A stretch of DNA of 64,000 nt, taken from Flavobacteriia bacterium 40-80 (GTDB taxonomy: Bacteria; Bacteroidota; Bacteroidia; Flavobacteriales_D; Crocinitomicaceae). Made by a program: the position numbers and the translations under genes. Where the stretch lies: the NCBI GenBank assembly GCA_001899145.1, contig MKVF01000018.1, positions 310,001 to 374,000 of the forward strand, written 5' to 3'. Within the stretch, counting starts at the first letter, position 1. Each line of letters begins with the position of its first letter. Under the pieces are notes generated by a model that saw only the letters and a program-made list of their open reading frames with translations, made no database searches and was not told the origin of the DNA. Positions 35,281-43,653 of this stretch are shown here, piece by piece.

Positions 35281-35724
35281 ATGAAAATTTTCAGAAATCT
35301 GCCATTTTTGTTTTTAGCTGTTTTTATTTCCTGCTGGAGCTTAGGACAGGAAAAAGTACAATGGACCTTTAATTTTGATGCAGATTCCTCTTATATCTTA
35401 ATGAATGCACAAATGAGCGAGGGGTGGCATGTGTATTCCCAGTTTGTTGCGCCCGATGCCGGGCCGGTTCCTACCGAATTTGAATTTCAGGATAACCCGA
35501 ATGTACGCCTGATCGGCAAAGTTCAGGAGGCTGTTCCTGTTAAGGTGTATGATGCTAATTTCGGAGCGGAAGTTTTATATTTCGGTGGAGAAACGACATT
35601 TAAGCAAAAAATAGAATTGAAAAAGGCAACGATTTTAAAAGGAAGCGTTGTTTACATGGTGTGTAACGATGAAATGTGCCTGCCGCCTACAGAAAAAAAG
35701 TTCGAAATTAAGTTAGCGAAATAA
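35281..35724 (+). CDS. Periplasmic stand-alone DsbD N-terminal-type domain protein
   Basis: 147 residues with a signal peptide (cut near SLGQ). The mature part is one immunoglobulin-like DsbD-alpha domain: GWHVYSQFVAPDAGPVPTEF followed by the active Cys pair in VCNDEMCLPP. It should exchange electrons with the thiol pair of the membrane DsbD protein encoded next. The stop codon overlaps the start of that gene (TAATG), so it is a coupled pair. This looks like a second, separate electron acceptor in addition to the same domain within the next protein. Confidence 0.9.
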   Translation: MKIFRNLPFLFLAVFISCWSLGQEKVQWTFNFDADSSYILMNAQMSEGWHVYSQFVAPDAGPVPTEFEFQDNPNVRLIGKVQEAVPVKVYDANFGAEVLYFGGETTFKQKIELKKATILKGSVVYMVCNDEMCLPPTEKKFEIKLAK

Positions 35725-37778
35725 TGAAATTCTTAAGTTTACTCTTCACATTCTTTTTATCAGCGATTGTTTTTTCTCAGCCATGGAAAGACTATCTGAA
35801 TCTTTCTTTTTCTACAGAAAAAATTGATGATCAGTCTGCTTATCTGGTAATTGAGGCTAAAATTGCAAATGGATGGCATATCTTTTCAAAAAATCATGAT
35901 CCGAATAAGTCTGATTTTATAGGTTTACCTACCGTAATGGTAGTTAAGAACAATAAAGATGCTGTTAGTATCGGTTCTTTTTCAGAAAGCCCAAAAGCAA
36001 AAGAACATCATGATGAATTCGGCTTGTCGCTGATCTTTGAGAAAAAAGCGGTTTTTAAGCAGAAAGTCAGTCTGAAGAATAAAGAAGCAAAAGGTATTGT
36101 TCTCATCGAAGGACAAGTGTGTCATGATGAAATGGGATGTATTCCTTTTGACAGAGAATTCAATTTTGAATTGACAGGGTATCTGAAAGATCAGCCGGAG
36201 TCAGTTGGTATTGGTGAATCCTCTACTCAGATTCAGGAGGTAGTTTTGGAAAATACAGATACGGTTGTTCCCGCTGCAGAGAAAGAAAAAATAGAAGAAT
36301 TAGTATTGCAGGAATCTCAATTGACGCAGGAAGAAGATTCTGGCTGGGTTATTTTCTTTCTCGGTTTTGGAGGAGGATTAATTGCACTTTTAACGCCCTG
36401 CGTATTTCCGATGATCCCCATGACAGTTTCATTCTTCACGAAGCAATCCGGAAGCAGAAGAAAAGCGATCATGAATGCTTTGATTTACGGGATTTCCATT
36501 ATCATTATTTATGTAACGATCGGATTGCTTATTACAGGCTTACTTGGTAAAACCGGACTGAATGACCTTTCGACGAATATCTGGATGAACCTGGTGTTCT
36601 TTGCTATTTTTGTTGTTTTTGCATTTTCCTTTTTAGGAGCTTTTGAAATTCGCTTACCGAGCAAATGGGTTAACAGTGCGGACAGAAATGCGGATAAAGG
36701 AGGCTTGGTGGGGATTTTCTTTATGGCTTTCACTTTAGGACTGGTTTCTTTTTCATGTACAGGGCCGATCATAGGAACATTAATTGTGGAATCCTCTCAG
36801 TCAGGTTTGTTTGGTCCGGCTGTCGGGATGCTGGGATTTTCTGTTGCCCTGGCCTTTCCTTTCACATTGTTCGCTATTTTTCCCGGTTGGCTGAACTCAA
36901 TGCCGCAGTCAGGAGGCTGGTTGAATTCTGTAAAAGTGGTTTTAGGCCTTCTGGAATTAGCTCTGTCACTTAAATTTTTGTCAGGAGTAGATCTGGCTTA
37001 TCATTGGGGAATTCTTACCAGAGAGATCTTTATTGCCTTGTGGATTGTGATTTTTGCAGTGATTGGTATTTACCTGCTGGGAAAAATCCGTTTTTCTCAT
37101 GATTCTCCTGTAGAGCGCTTGTCTGTAACGCGCTTTATGTTCGCGCTGTTAAGCTTAACGTTTACCATTTATCTGGTTCCCGGGATGTTCGGTGCTCCTT
37201 TAAAATTAATTGATGGTGTAGCTCCTCCTCGCTCTCATTCTGAGGATCATTTCAAATTTGTTACAGGTTATGGCAGCTCTTCGGTAAATAATACCGGAAA
37301 CGATACGCTTACCCGTTTTACTTCTCAGTTACATGAAGTAGATGGAGGAATAAAAGTATTTCATGACCTGAAAACAGGGCAGGAGTATGCCCGGATTGTA
37401 GGAAAACCGATCCTTTTGGATTTTACAGGATACAATTGCGCGAATTGCCGTAGAACGGAATCAACAGTATGGACAAATGATAAAATCCGTACTAAATTGG
37501 TAAATGATTTTGTGATTATATCTCTGTATGTGGACGATAAGACGCCGTTACCACAATCAGAACAGGTATATTCAAAAGTATTAGATGCTAAAAAACGATA
37601 TGTAGGCCACAACTGGTCAGAGCTCCAGATCGAAAAATACAATCAGGTTTCTCAGCCTTTATACATTATAACGGATACAGAAGGAAAAGACCTGACAAGA
37701 CCTATCGGATATACACCTGATATAGATGCATATCACGGCTTCCTTCAGGAAGGGTTGAATAAGTTTAAAACCAGATGA
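35724..37778 (+). CDS. dsbD: Thiol:disulfide interchange protein DsbD
   Basis: 684 residues with all three DsbD parts. A periplasmic alpha domain has Cys pair CHDEMGC (~residues 132-138). The beta domain has eight transmembrane helices with the redox cysteines in LLTPCVFPMIPM and SFSCTGPIIGT. The C-terminal thioredoxin-like gamma domain has CANC in YNCANCRRTE (~570). It passes electrons from cytoplasmic thioredoxin to periplasmic partners, for example for cytochrome c maturation. A Glu-rich linker (~165-205) separates alpha from beta. Confidence 0.95.
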   Translation: MKFLSLLFTFFLSAIVFSQPWKDYLNLSFSTEKIDDQSAYLVIEAKIANGWHIFSKNHDPNKSDFIGLPTVMVVKNNKDAVSIGSFSESPKAKEHHDEFGLSLIFEKKAVFKQKVSLKNKEAKGIVLIEGQVCHDEMGCIPFDREFNFELTGYLKDQPESVGIGESSTQIQEVVLENTDTVVPAAEKEKIEELVLQESQLTQEEDSGWVIFFLGFGGGLIALLTPCVFPMIPMTVSFFTKQSGSRRKAIMNALIYGISIIIIYVTIGLLITGLLGKTGLNDLSTNIWMNLVFFAIFVVFAFSFLGAFEIRLPSKWVNSADRNADKGGLVGIFFMAFTLGLVSFSCTGPIIGTLIVESSQSGLFGPAVGMLGFSVALAFPFTLFAIFPGWLNSMPQSGGWLNSVKVVLGLLELALSLKFLSGVDLAYHWGILTREIFIALWIVIFAVIGIYLLGKIRFSHDSPVERLSVTRFMFALLSLTFTIYLVPGMFGAPLKLIDGVAPPRSHSEDHFKFVTGYGSSSVNNTGNDTLTRFTSQLHEVDGGIKVFHDLKTGQEYARIVGKPILLDFTGYNCANCRRTESTVWTNDKIRTKLVNDFVIISLYVDDKTPLPQSEQVYSKVLDAKKRYVGHNWSELQIEKYNQVSQPLYIITDTEGKDLTRPIGYTPDIDAYHGFLQEGLNKFKTR

Positions 37779-37786
37779 TTATCATG

Positions 37787-37814
37787 AATCCCGATTAATT
37801 GATCGGGATTTTTT
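37787..37814 (+). terminator. dsbD operon terminator
   Basis: AATCCCGAT (37787-37795), TAATTG loop, ATCGGGATT (37802-37810), then a T-run that touches the stop codon of the convergent MFS gene. Confidence 0.9.
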
Positions 37815-38994
37815 AATTATAGTTTGCCAATCGCTTCCCATCTTTCACGTAGCTCAGCATGTAGATCAATGCCAGCGAAGTTAATGCGGCGATGAAAAAG
37901 AAAATGTAAGGAATCTTCGACAGCTCATCTCCATAGAAAGTTCCTGCGAGCAACGCTCCTCCGCCGATTCCGATCTCTAAAGCAATGTACATAGTGGCCA
38001 CGGCTTTTCCTCTGTGTTGCGGGTGACTTAGATCAATGGTCCATGCGTTGAGTGCCGGAGATAGTATTCCCATTGATAATCCATAGAAAATACCGCCAAG
38101 TGTGAAGGTGAAAACAGTGTCGGCAAATCCGATAAATATAATAGTGAATGTAACAGCTGTCAAGCCAAGATTGATCACTTTGATCCGCCCGTACTTATCT
38201 GATACTTTTCCTGCAATGAAGCGCGCAGCTAACGAGGAAAGTGTAAATAGGATAAAGAATAATCCTTTATTATCAATTCCTATCTGTGTTGTTCTGTCCG
38301 GGATCAATGTGAGGATAGTTCCGTAAGACAAATAAGCGAAAACAACCACAATTCCGGCAGGGATGGCGTTCCTGTCGATGATTTCATTTTTTTTGATCTT
38401 TAAAAGTGAAAATTTGAATCGTTCTCTTTTGACCAATGTTTCTTTCAATTGAATAATGATAACAACAGAAAGGAGAGCAATCAGCGAGGAAGCATGGAAC
38501 AGTGTTTCGATGGAATATATTTTAGTGATATAGCTGCCCAATGCCGGCCCCATTGCCTGACCGAGGCTGAATGCCATCCCATGCAAGCCTACTGCTTCTC
38601 CCCAACGCTGCCTGGGAATAATGTCCGCAATGTAAGCGGCTGTTGCGGTGGGTTTAAAGCCGGTTGAAAACCCATGAATAAGTCGCAGAAATAAAAAACC
38701 GGATACAGTTGTCAGTACCGGATATAAGAAACCACAGATAAGACAAACCATGGAACCGACAATCATCACAGGAATTCTTCCTATTCTGTCGGTTAACTTT
38801 CCGGAAAAGGGCCTGGAAATGCCAGCAGTTAAAGTAAATAACGCGATAATGAATCCTTTGTATTCAGCACCTCCGAGCCCGGAAAGATATTCAGGTAAAT
38901 CCGGGATAAGCATATTGAAGCTCGCAGCAAATAACAGAGAGCTAAGACACATTAAAATAAACGGCTTGGTATAAATGCTTTTTTCGGATTCCAT
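37813..38994 (-). CDS. Major facilitator superfamily transporter
   Basis: 393 residues, 12 transmembrane segments. Motif A occurs as GKLTDRIGRIPVMIVGS in loop 2-3, and a related motif in the second half is GKVSDKYGRIKVINLG. The sequence GEAVGLHGMAFSLGQAMGPALG fits drug:proton antiporter-type (DHA1) exporters, but the substrate cannot be told. It is monocistronic on the minus strand. Its 5' end faces the repeat array of the ATPase gene. Confidence 0.92.
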   Translation of the reverse strand: MESEKSIYTKPFILMCLSSLLFAASFNMLIPDLPEYLSGLGGAEYKGFIIALFTLTAGISRPFSGKLTDRIGRIPVMIVGSMVCLICGFLYPVLTTVSGFLFLRLIHGFSTGFKPTATAAYIADIIPRQRWGEAVGLHGMAFSLGQAMGPALGSYITKIYSIETLFHASSLIALLSVVIIIQLKETLVKRERFKFSLLKIKKNEIIDRNAIPAGIVVVFAYLSYGTILTLIPDRTTQIGIDNKGLFFILFTLSSLAARFIAGKVSDKYGRIKVINLGLTAVTFTIIFIGFADTVFTFTLGGIFYGLSMGILSPALNAWTIDLSHPQHRGKAVATMYIALEIGIGGGALLAGTFYGDELSKIPYIFFFIAALTSLALIYMLSYVKDGKRLANYN

Positions 38995-39010
38995 TGTTTT
39001 TCAGATGGCG

Positions 39011-39018
39011 CAAAATTA
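39011..39018 (-). promoter_or_regulatory. -7 element of the MFS gene
   Basis: On the minus strand TAATTTTG matches TAnnTTTG, ~16 nt before the ATG. No clear -33 TTG is present. Confidence 0.45.
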
Positions 39019-39111
39019 CCTTTTATTTTCTTTTCATCTTTTGTGAAAGGTTTGTTTTGTGAAAAAAATAGCTTTTTTTTATATCTGTTTGTGAATCAGC
39101 TTTATTTATTC

Positions 39112-39287
39112 TGTAAATTCAAAATAATATACTTGTAATTTTAAAATTAATATCATGTTTTTTCAAAATAATAATTATGTAATTTCAAAATTTTTTATTT
39201 GATATTTGAATATACTATTTATATAAATTCAAAAAATATTTTTTGTTATTTTAAAATTTTATTACTGTAATTTCAAAATTTAATTTT
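39112..39287 (+). repeat. Eight tandem 22-bp repeats (iteron-like operator array)
   Basis: The core TGTAATTTCAAAAT recurs with an exact 22-bp period at 39112, 39134, 39156, 39178, 39200, 39222, 39244 and 39266. The copies at 39178 and 39266 match the core exactly, most others differ at one or two positions, and 39200 is the most diverged. The 8-nt spacers are variable and AT-rich. The period is about two helical turns, so all copies face the same side. The last copy overlaps where the -33 element of the ATPase gene would be. No rep or dnaA gene is near. Confidence 0.85.
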
Positions 39288-39294
39288 ATTTTTG
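39287..39294 (+). promoter_or_regulatory. -7 element of the AAA/DUF4143 ATPase gene
   Basis: TATTTTTG matches TAnnTTTG directly after the last repeat. The TTG at 39292 lies inside it and cannot be the start codon. Confidence 0.6.
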
Positions 39295-39306
39295 ACTGTA
39301 AAACAA

Positions 39307-40479
39307 GTGATTGTGTTTATAAATAGAAATATATTTTTTCCGGTCAAATTACTGCTGACAAAATACCCGATTGTTACTATCACAGGTCCGAGACAATCAG
39401 GAAAAACTACATTTCTGAAAACAATGTTTTCGGATTATCGCTATGTTAATCTGGAAAATCCGGATATGCGGTTGTATGCTACCAACGATCCGAATGGGTT
39501 TCTGAATGAATACGATCAAAAGGTGATTCTGGACGAAGTACAACGTGTTCCCCTGTTGTTTTCTTATTTGCAGGATAAAGTGGATCAATCAGGAATAATG
39601 GGGCAGTATATCCTTTCCGGTTCCCAGAATTTTCACCTGATGGAAAACATTACCCAAAGTCTTGCGGGGCGTGTGGCGATCTTTAAATTGTTCCCTTTGG
39701 ATTTTCAGGAGATGCGTTCCCAAAACTGGTTAGATGAATCGGATTATCTTAAAAATCTGATCCGTGGATTTTATCCTGCGATTTATGACCGGGATATCCC
39801 ATCTAAGGATTTTTATGGTAATTATATCCAGACGTATATTCAGCGTGATATCACGACACTTATTAATATCCGGGATATGCGCGCATTTCAGAATTTTCTG
39901 TCGCTATGTGCTACGCGTGCAGGCCAGTTGTTGAATTTGAATTCGCTTGCGAATGAATGTGGGATCACCCAGCCGACAGCGAAGGCATGGCTTTCGGCAC
40001 TCGAAAACAGCTTTATTGTTTTTCAGCTCCATCCTTATTATAAGAATTTTAGCAAGCGGATAGTGAAAACACCGAAGCTTTATTTTTATGATACAGGCTT
40101 GTTGTGCCATCTGCTGAAAATAAAAGATGCTTATAAATTGCAGACGGACCCCATGAAGGGAATGCTGTTTGAAAATATGATGATAGCGGAGTATGTAAAA
40201 CAAATGCACCATCATAATGATCTGAGAGATATATGGTTCTGGAGAGATGCTTCAGGAAATGAGATAGATCTGCTGGTGGAAAGCGAAAATGGAGTTACTA
40301 TTGCTGAATTTAAAGCTTCCATGACAATAATGCCTGATATGTTCAAAGGCCTGACCCATTTTGAAGCAATTTCCGGTTGGAAAGATCTGAATAAGCAATT
40401 GGTTTATGGGGGGGATGCGGAGCAGAACAGGACGGCCGGGAAAGTAATTTCCTGGAAATCATTTGGGATTGCTGAATAA
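39307..40479 (+). CDS. AAA ATPase of the AAA_14/DUF4143 family
   Basis: About 390 residues from GTG 39307 (GTG 39313 is equally possible; no ATG is available). Walker A is TGPRQSGKTTF (~26-36) and Walker B VILDEVQRVP. The DUF4143 half contains a winged-helix-like segment (NLNSLANECGITQPTAKAWL) and ends in a restriction-endonuclease-type core: GNEIDLLVE with EFK shortly after, like PD-(D/E)xK folds. The family is widespread, often multi-copy, and its function is unsettled. Here it is a single gene behind eight 22-bp repeats, and its own winged helix could bind them (inference). Confidence 0.9.
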   Translation: MIVFINRNIFFPVKLLLTKYPIVTITGPRQSGKTTFLKTMFSDYRYVNLENPDMRLYATNDPNGFLNEYDQKVILDEVQRVPLLFSYLQDKVDQSGIMGQYILSGSQNFHLMENITQSLAGRVAIFKLFPLDFQEMRSQNWLDESDYLKNLIRGFYPAIYDRDIPSKDFYGNYIQTYIQRDITTLINIRDMRAFQNFLSLCATRAGQLLNLNSLANECGITQPTAKAWLSALENSFIVFQLHPYYKNFSKRIVKTPKLYFYDTGLLCHLLKIKDAYKLQTDPMKGMLFENMMIAEYVKQMHHHNDLRDIWFWRDASGNEIDLLVESENGVTIAEFKASMTIMPDMFKGLTHFEAISGWKDLNKQLVYGGDAEQNRTAGKVISWKSFGIAE

Positions 40480-40591
40480 AACCAACATTCCTGTTTCCTG
40501 CCTGAAAATTGAGTAAATTTGTGAAAAGAAAATACTTGTAATTTAGTGATAATTATACACGGTTTTTAATCTCTATAAAAAAGAATAAAAA

Positions 40592-42625
40592 ATGAGTAAG
40601 AATAGCTTAAGTCAACCATTTTTAACACCGTATGATACGGCTCCATTTTCTAAGATAAAAAACGAAGATTATCTTCCTGCATTTGACAGCGCGATAGCTT
40701 TGGCGAAGGGAGAATTCAGGAATATTGTTGAAAATAGGGAGCTCCCGACTTTTGAAAATACATTGGAAGCAATGGCGTTTTCAGGAATGGAATTAGAGCG
40801 GATTTCATCTGTTTTCTTCAACTTACATTCTGCTGAAACAAATGATGAGCTGGAAAAAATTGCACAGGAAGCAGCACCTAAACTCTCGGAGTTTGCCAAT
40901 GATATTACTCTCAATCCGGGTTTGTTTCAACGGATCAAAGCCGTGTATGATAAAAAGGAAGAGCTGAATTTATCGCCTGAACAGCAAACCTTGCTGGACA
41001 CGACCTACAAATCGTTTGTCCGTAATGGTGCATTGCTGGATGAGGAAGCGAAACAAAAATTAAGAGCTTTGGATGCAGAGCTTTCTGTCCTTAAATTGAA
41101 ATTTGGTGAAAACCTGCTTGCGGATCAAAATGCTTACCGTTTACATCTGACTAAAAAAGAGGATCTGGAGGGCTTACCGCAAGGAGTGATAGAAGCTGCT
41201 GCAGAATTAGCCAAATCAGAGGGAAAAGAAGGCTGGATGTTCTCGCTGGATTATCCGAGCTATATTCCATTTATGACCTATGCTAAAAACCGGGAATTGC
41301 GAAAAGAATTAGCGATAGCAAACGGTAAAAAAGGATTTCAGAAAAATGATAATAATAATGAGGATGTGGCGATTAAAATCGCGCAATTGCGTTACCAGCG
41401 TGCAAAGTTGTTAGGATATGAATCTCATGCACATTTTGTACTGGAAGAACGAATGGCAAAATCTCCGGAAGAAGTCAGACGCTTTTTGAACAATTTACTG
41501 GAGAAAGCAAGGCCGGCTGCCGAAAAAGAATTCAAAGAGCTGGAAGCTTTCGCCCAAAAGCTGGATGGAATTGACCGGCTGGAGAAATGGGACGGGAGCT
41601 ATTATTCTGAAAAATTGAAGCAGGAACTGTTTTCACTGGACGATGAGCTGTTAAAGCCGTATTTCATGCTGGAAAATGTTCTGAACGGAGTGTTTGAAGC
41701 TGCGCGTCGTCTGTATGGAATCAATTTCAGAAAAGTAGATACTATTGATAAATACCACGAGGAAGTAGAAACGTATGAGGTAGTTGACGAAAACGTTGAA
41801 TTTGTGGCTGTTTTTTATACGGATTTTTTCCCGAGAAAAGGAAAAAGAAATGGTGCGTGGATGACGTCTTTCAAGCCACAATATATCAAAGATGGAAAAA
41901 ACGAGCGGCCGCATGTTTCCATTGTCTGTAACTTCACTCCTCCGACAGCTACCAAACCATCTCTGCTGACCTTCAACGAGGTAACGACTTTGTTTCATGA
42001 ATTCGGTCACGCTTTACATGGAATGCTGGCCAATACGACCTATCCGAACCTTTCAGGAACTTCCGTTTTCTGGGATTTTGTGGAATTGCCTTCCCAGATT
42101 CTGGAAAACTGGTGTTACGAAAAAGAAACACTGGAATTATTTGCAAGGCACTACGAAACGGGGGAGTTGATCCCAATGGAATATGTTGAGCGGATTAAGA
42201 AGAGCGCGAATTTCCAGGAAGGATTGGCAACTATCCGTCAATTGTCTTTCGGAATGCTGGATATGGGCTGGCACGGGCAGGATCCGTCTGGAATTAATGA
42301 TTTGAAAGCATTCGAAATCGTTCAGTTCGCGCCGACACAACTGTATCCGGATGTAGAAGAAAATGCGATGAGCACTTCGTTCTCTCATATTTTCAACGGA
42401 GGTTATTCTTCCGGTTATTATTCTTACAAATGGGCGGAAGTTCTGGATGCGGATGCCTTTGAATATTTTAAGGCAAACGGAATTTTTAACAGAGCGATCG
42501 CAGATAAGTTCAAAGACAATATACTTTCAAAAGGCGGAACGGAACATCCGATGGAGCTATACAAACGATTCCGGGGTCAGGAACCGACACCTGATGCGCT
42601 TTTAAAAAGAGCGGGACTGTTGTAA
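40592..42625 (+). CDS. dcp: M3 family peptidase (Dcp/oligopeptidase A type)
   Basis: 677 residues, the full length of M3A enzymes. The zinc motif FHEFGHALHGML (His469, His473) and the following LSGTSVFWDFVELPSQI match peptidyl-dipeptidase Dcp and oligopeptidase A. No signal peptide, so cytoplasmic; it degrades short peptides. A TAAATTTG at 40514-40521 may be its -7 element. Whether it cuts dipeptides or acts as an endopeptidase cannot be decided by eye. Confidence 0.93.
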   Translation: MSKNSLSQPFLTPYDTAPFSKIKNEDYLPAFDSAIALAKGEFRNIVENRELPTFENTLEAMAFSGMELERISSVFFNLHSAETNDELEKIAQEAAPKLSEFANDITLNPGLFQRIKAVYDKKEELNLSPEQQTLLDTTYKSFVRNGALLDEEAKQKLRALDAELSVLKLKFGENLLADQNAYRLHLTKKEDLEGLPQGVIEAAAELAKSEGKEGWMFSLDYPSYIPFMTYAKNRELRKELAIANGKKGFQKNDNNNEDVAIKIAQLRYQRAKLLGYESHAHFVLEERMAKSPEEVRRFLNNLLEKARPAAEKEFKELEAFAQKLDGIDRLEKWDGSYYSEKLKQELFSLDDELLKPYFMLENVLNGVFEAARRLYGINFRKVDTIDKYHEEVETYEVVDENVEFVAVFYTDFFPRKGKRNGAWMTSFKPQYIKDGKNERPHVSIVCNFTPPTATKPSLLTFNEVTTLFHEFGHALHGMLANTTYPNLSGTSVFWDFVELPSQILENWCYEKETLELFARHYETGELIPMEYVERIKKSANFQEGLATIRQLSFGMLDMGWHGQDPSGINDLKAFEIVQFAPTQLYPDVEENAMSTSFSHIFNGGYSSGYYSYKWAEVLDADAFEYFKANGIFNRAIADKFKDNILSKGGTEHPMELYKRFRGQEPTPDALLKRAGLL

Positions 42626-42779
42626 AACATTTTTTGAGTTGCTTGATTTTTCCGGATAACAGCTTTTTCTGTTAAACTAAAACTCAATTTTTGAAAACTT
42701 AAGCACGTAATTGAAACTTTTTTGTTAACTTGCTCGTCTAATCTGTAGTATTTAAAGTCTATAGTAAACTAACGAAGCT

Positions 42780-43205
42780 ATGAATAGAATCCTTATTCTC
42801 CTCGCAGGAGTTATTTTAATGAGTTTGAATTTCAGTTCTGATAACCTTGGGATCTGGAAAACGTTACATGATGATAATTCCGTAAAAATCGAGTCATCCG
42901 TAAAAAATTGTGATGACGTAAAAAACGGGACAGATAACAACTATAATACCTTTAAGTTTACAAATAAAACAGATAAAAAAGTTAAAGTTTCATTTCAATA
43001 CAAAATCTGGTCCGGGGGAACATGCTCCGGATGTGAGGAGTCCGGTTCAGCCGAAAAAATTAAAAGTGTTGAATTAGAACCGAATTCCGTTAAAGAAACT
43101 TCATGTAGTGATCGTTCCTTAAACATTTTTCACAGCAGTAAGAGTGGAACGATAAAACCAATAGAACGGTTTGAAATTTATAATGTTAAAACAGAAAATA
43201 TCTAA
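42780..43205 (+). CDS. Small secreted Cys-rich protein, first of a tandem pair
   Basis: 141 residues with a hydrophobic N-terminal signal (~3-18). The mature part carries four cysteines in the order C, CxGC, C (KNCDD; TCSGCEE; TSCSDR), shared with the next gene. The pattern KVKVSFQYKIWSGGTC and ERFEIYNVKTENI aligns with the neighbour, so they are diverged tandem duplicates. The family is not known to me. They lie directly upstream of a T9SS type B adhesin gene, and the position suggests an envelope role. Confidence 0.8.
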   Translation: MNRILILLAGVILMSLNFSSDNLGIWKTLHDDNSVKIESSVKNCDDVKNGTDNNYNTFKFTNKTDKKVKVSFQYKIWSGGTCSGCEESGSAEKIKSVELEPNSVKETSCSDRSLNIFHSSKSGTIKPIERFEIYNVKTENI

Positions 43206-43212
43206 CTGGCTT

Positions 43213-43635
43213 ATGAAAAAAATAATACTATTTTTTGGTGCTGTATTTGGAATGACTCACGTTGCAAGTTCTCAGGTAACTTCAGGCAAAGAGCATAATC
43301 TGATTTCAAATTCAAAGGTAGAAATATCATATATTGACGGAGCATGTGAAGTAGAACCCGGAAAGCTGCCTCATCAGTACGCTTTTTTAAAAATTAAAAA
43401 CCTGACCAATAATAAGCTGGAACTGGGATTTAATATTGCAGTTCAATATAAAGAAGGTTGTAACGGCTGTAATGGCAGCGACGAATCCAGGTATTATATT
43501 AATCTGGGGGCTAATCAAACGTATGTGGCTACGTGCGAATCTGATGATAAATCGTTGATTTATATTAAAAACCCTTATTTTTCCGGGGCCTGGAATTTTG
43601 AAGAAATCCGGATTGAAAATATATCTGTCAAATAA
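43213..43635 (+). CDS. Small secreted Cys-rich protein, second of a tandem pair
   Basis: 140 residues from ATG 43213, giving a clean signal peptide (MKKIILFFGAVFGMTHVASS). Upstream in-frame starts (43171) overlap the preceding gene and would add a poor N-terminus. It shares the Cys order C, CxGC, C (GACEVEP; GCNGCNG; ATCESD) and the C-terminal pattern (FEEIRIENI) with the upstream protein. Starts 7 nt after the first copy and ends 18 nt before the adhesin gene, so the three genes probably form one operon. Confidence 0.8.
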   Translation: MKKIILFFGAVFGMTHVASSQVTSGKEHNLISNSKVEISYIDGACEVEPGKLPHQYAFLKIKNLTNNKLELGFNIAVQYKEGCNGCNGSDESRYYINLGANQTYVATCESDDKSLIYIKNPYFSGAWNFEEIRIENISVK

Positions 43636-43653
43636 TCACTTAAATATCAAAAG

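Noticed and set aside
39112-39287. The 22-bp repeats as a CRISPR array
   Set aside because: The conserved core is only 14 bp, the spacers are 8 nt and AT-rich, copies are degenerate, and no cas gene is near.
39112-39294. The 22-bp repeats as a replication origin
   Set aside because: Period fits iterons, but there is no rep or dnaA gene, no DnaA box and no plasmid gene; the array ends exactly at a promoter.
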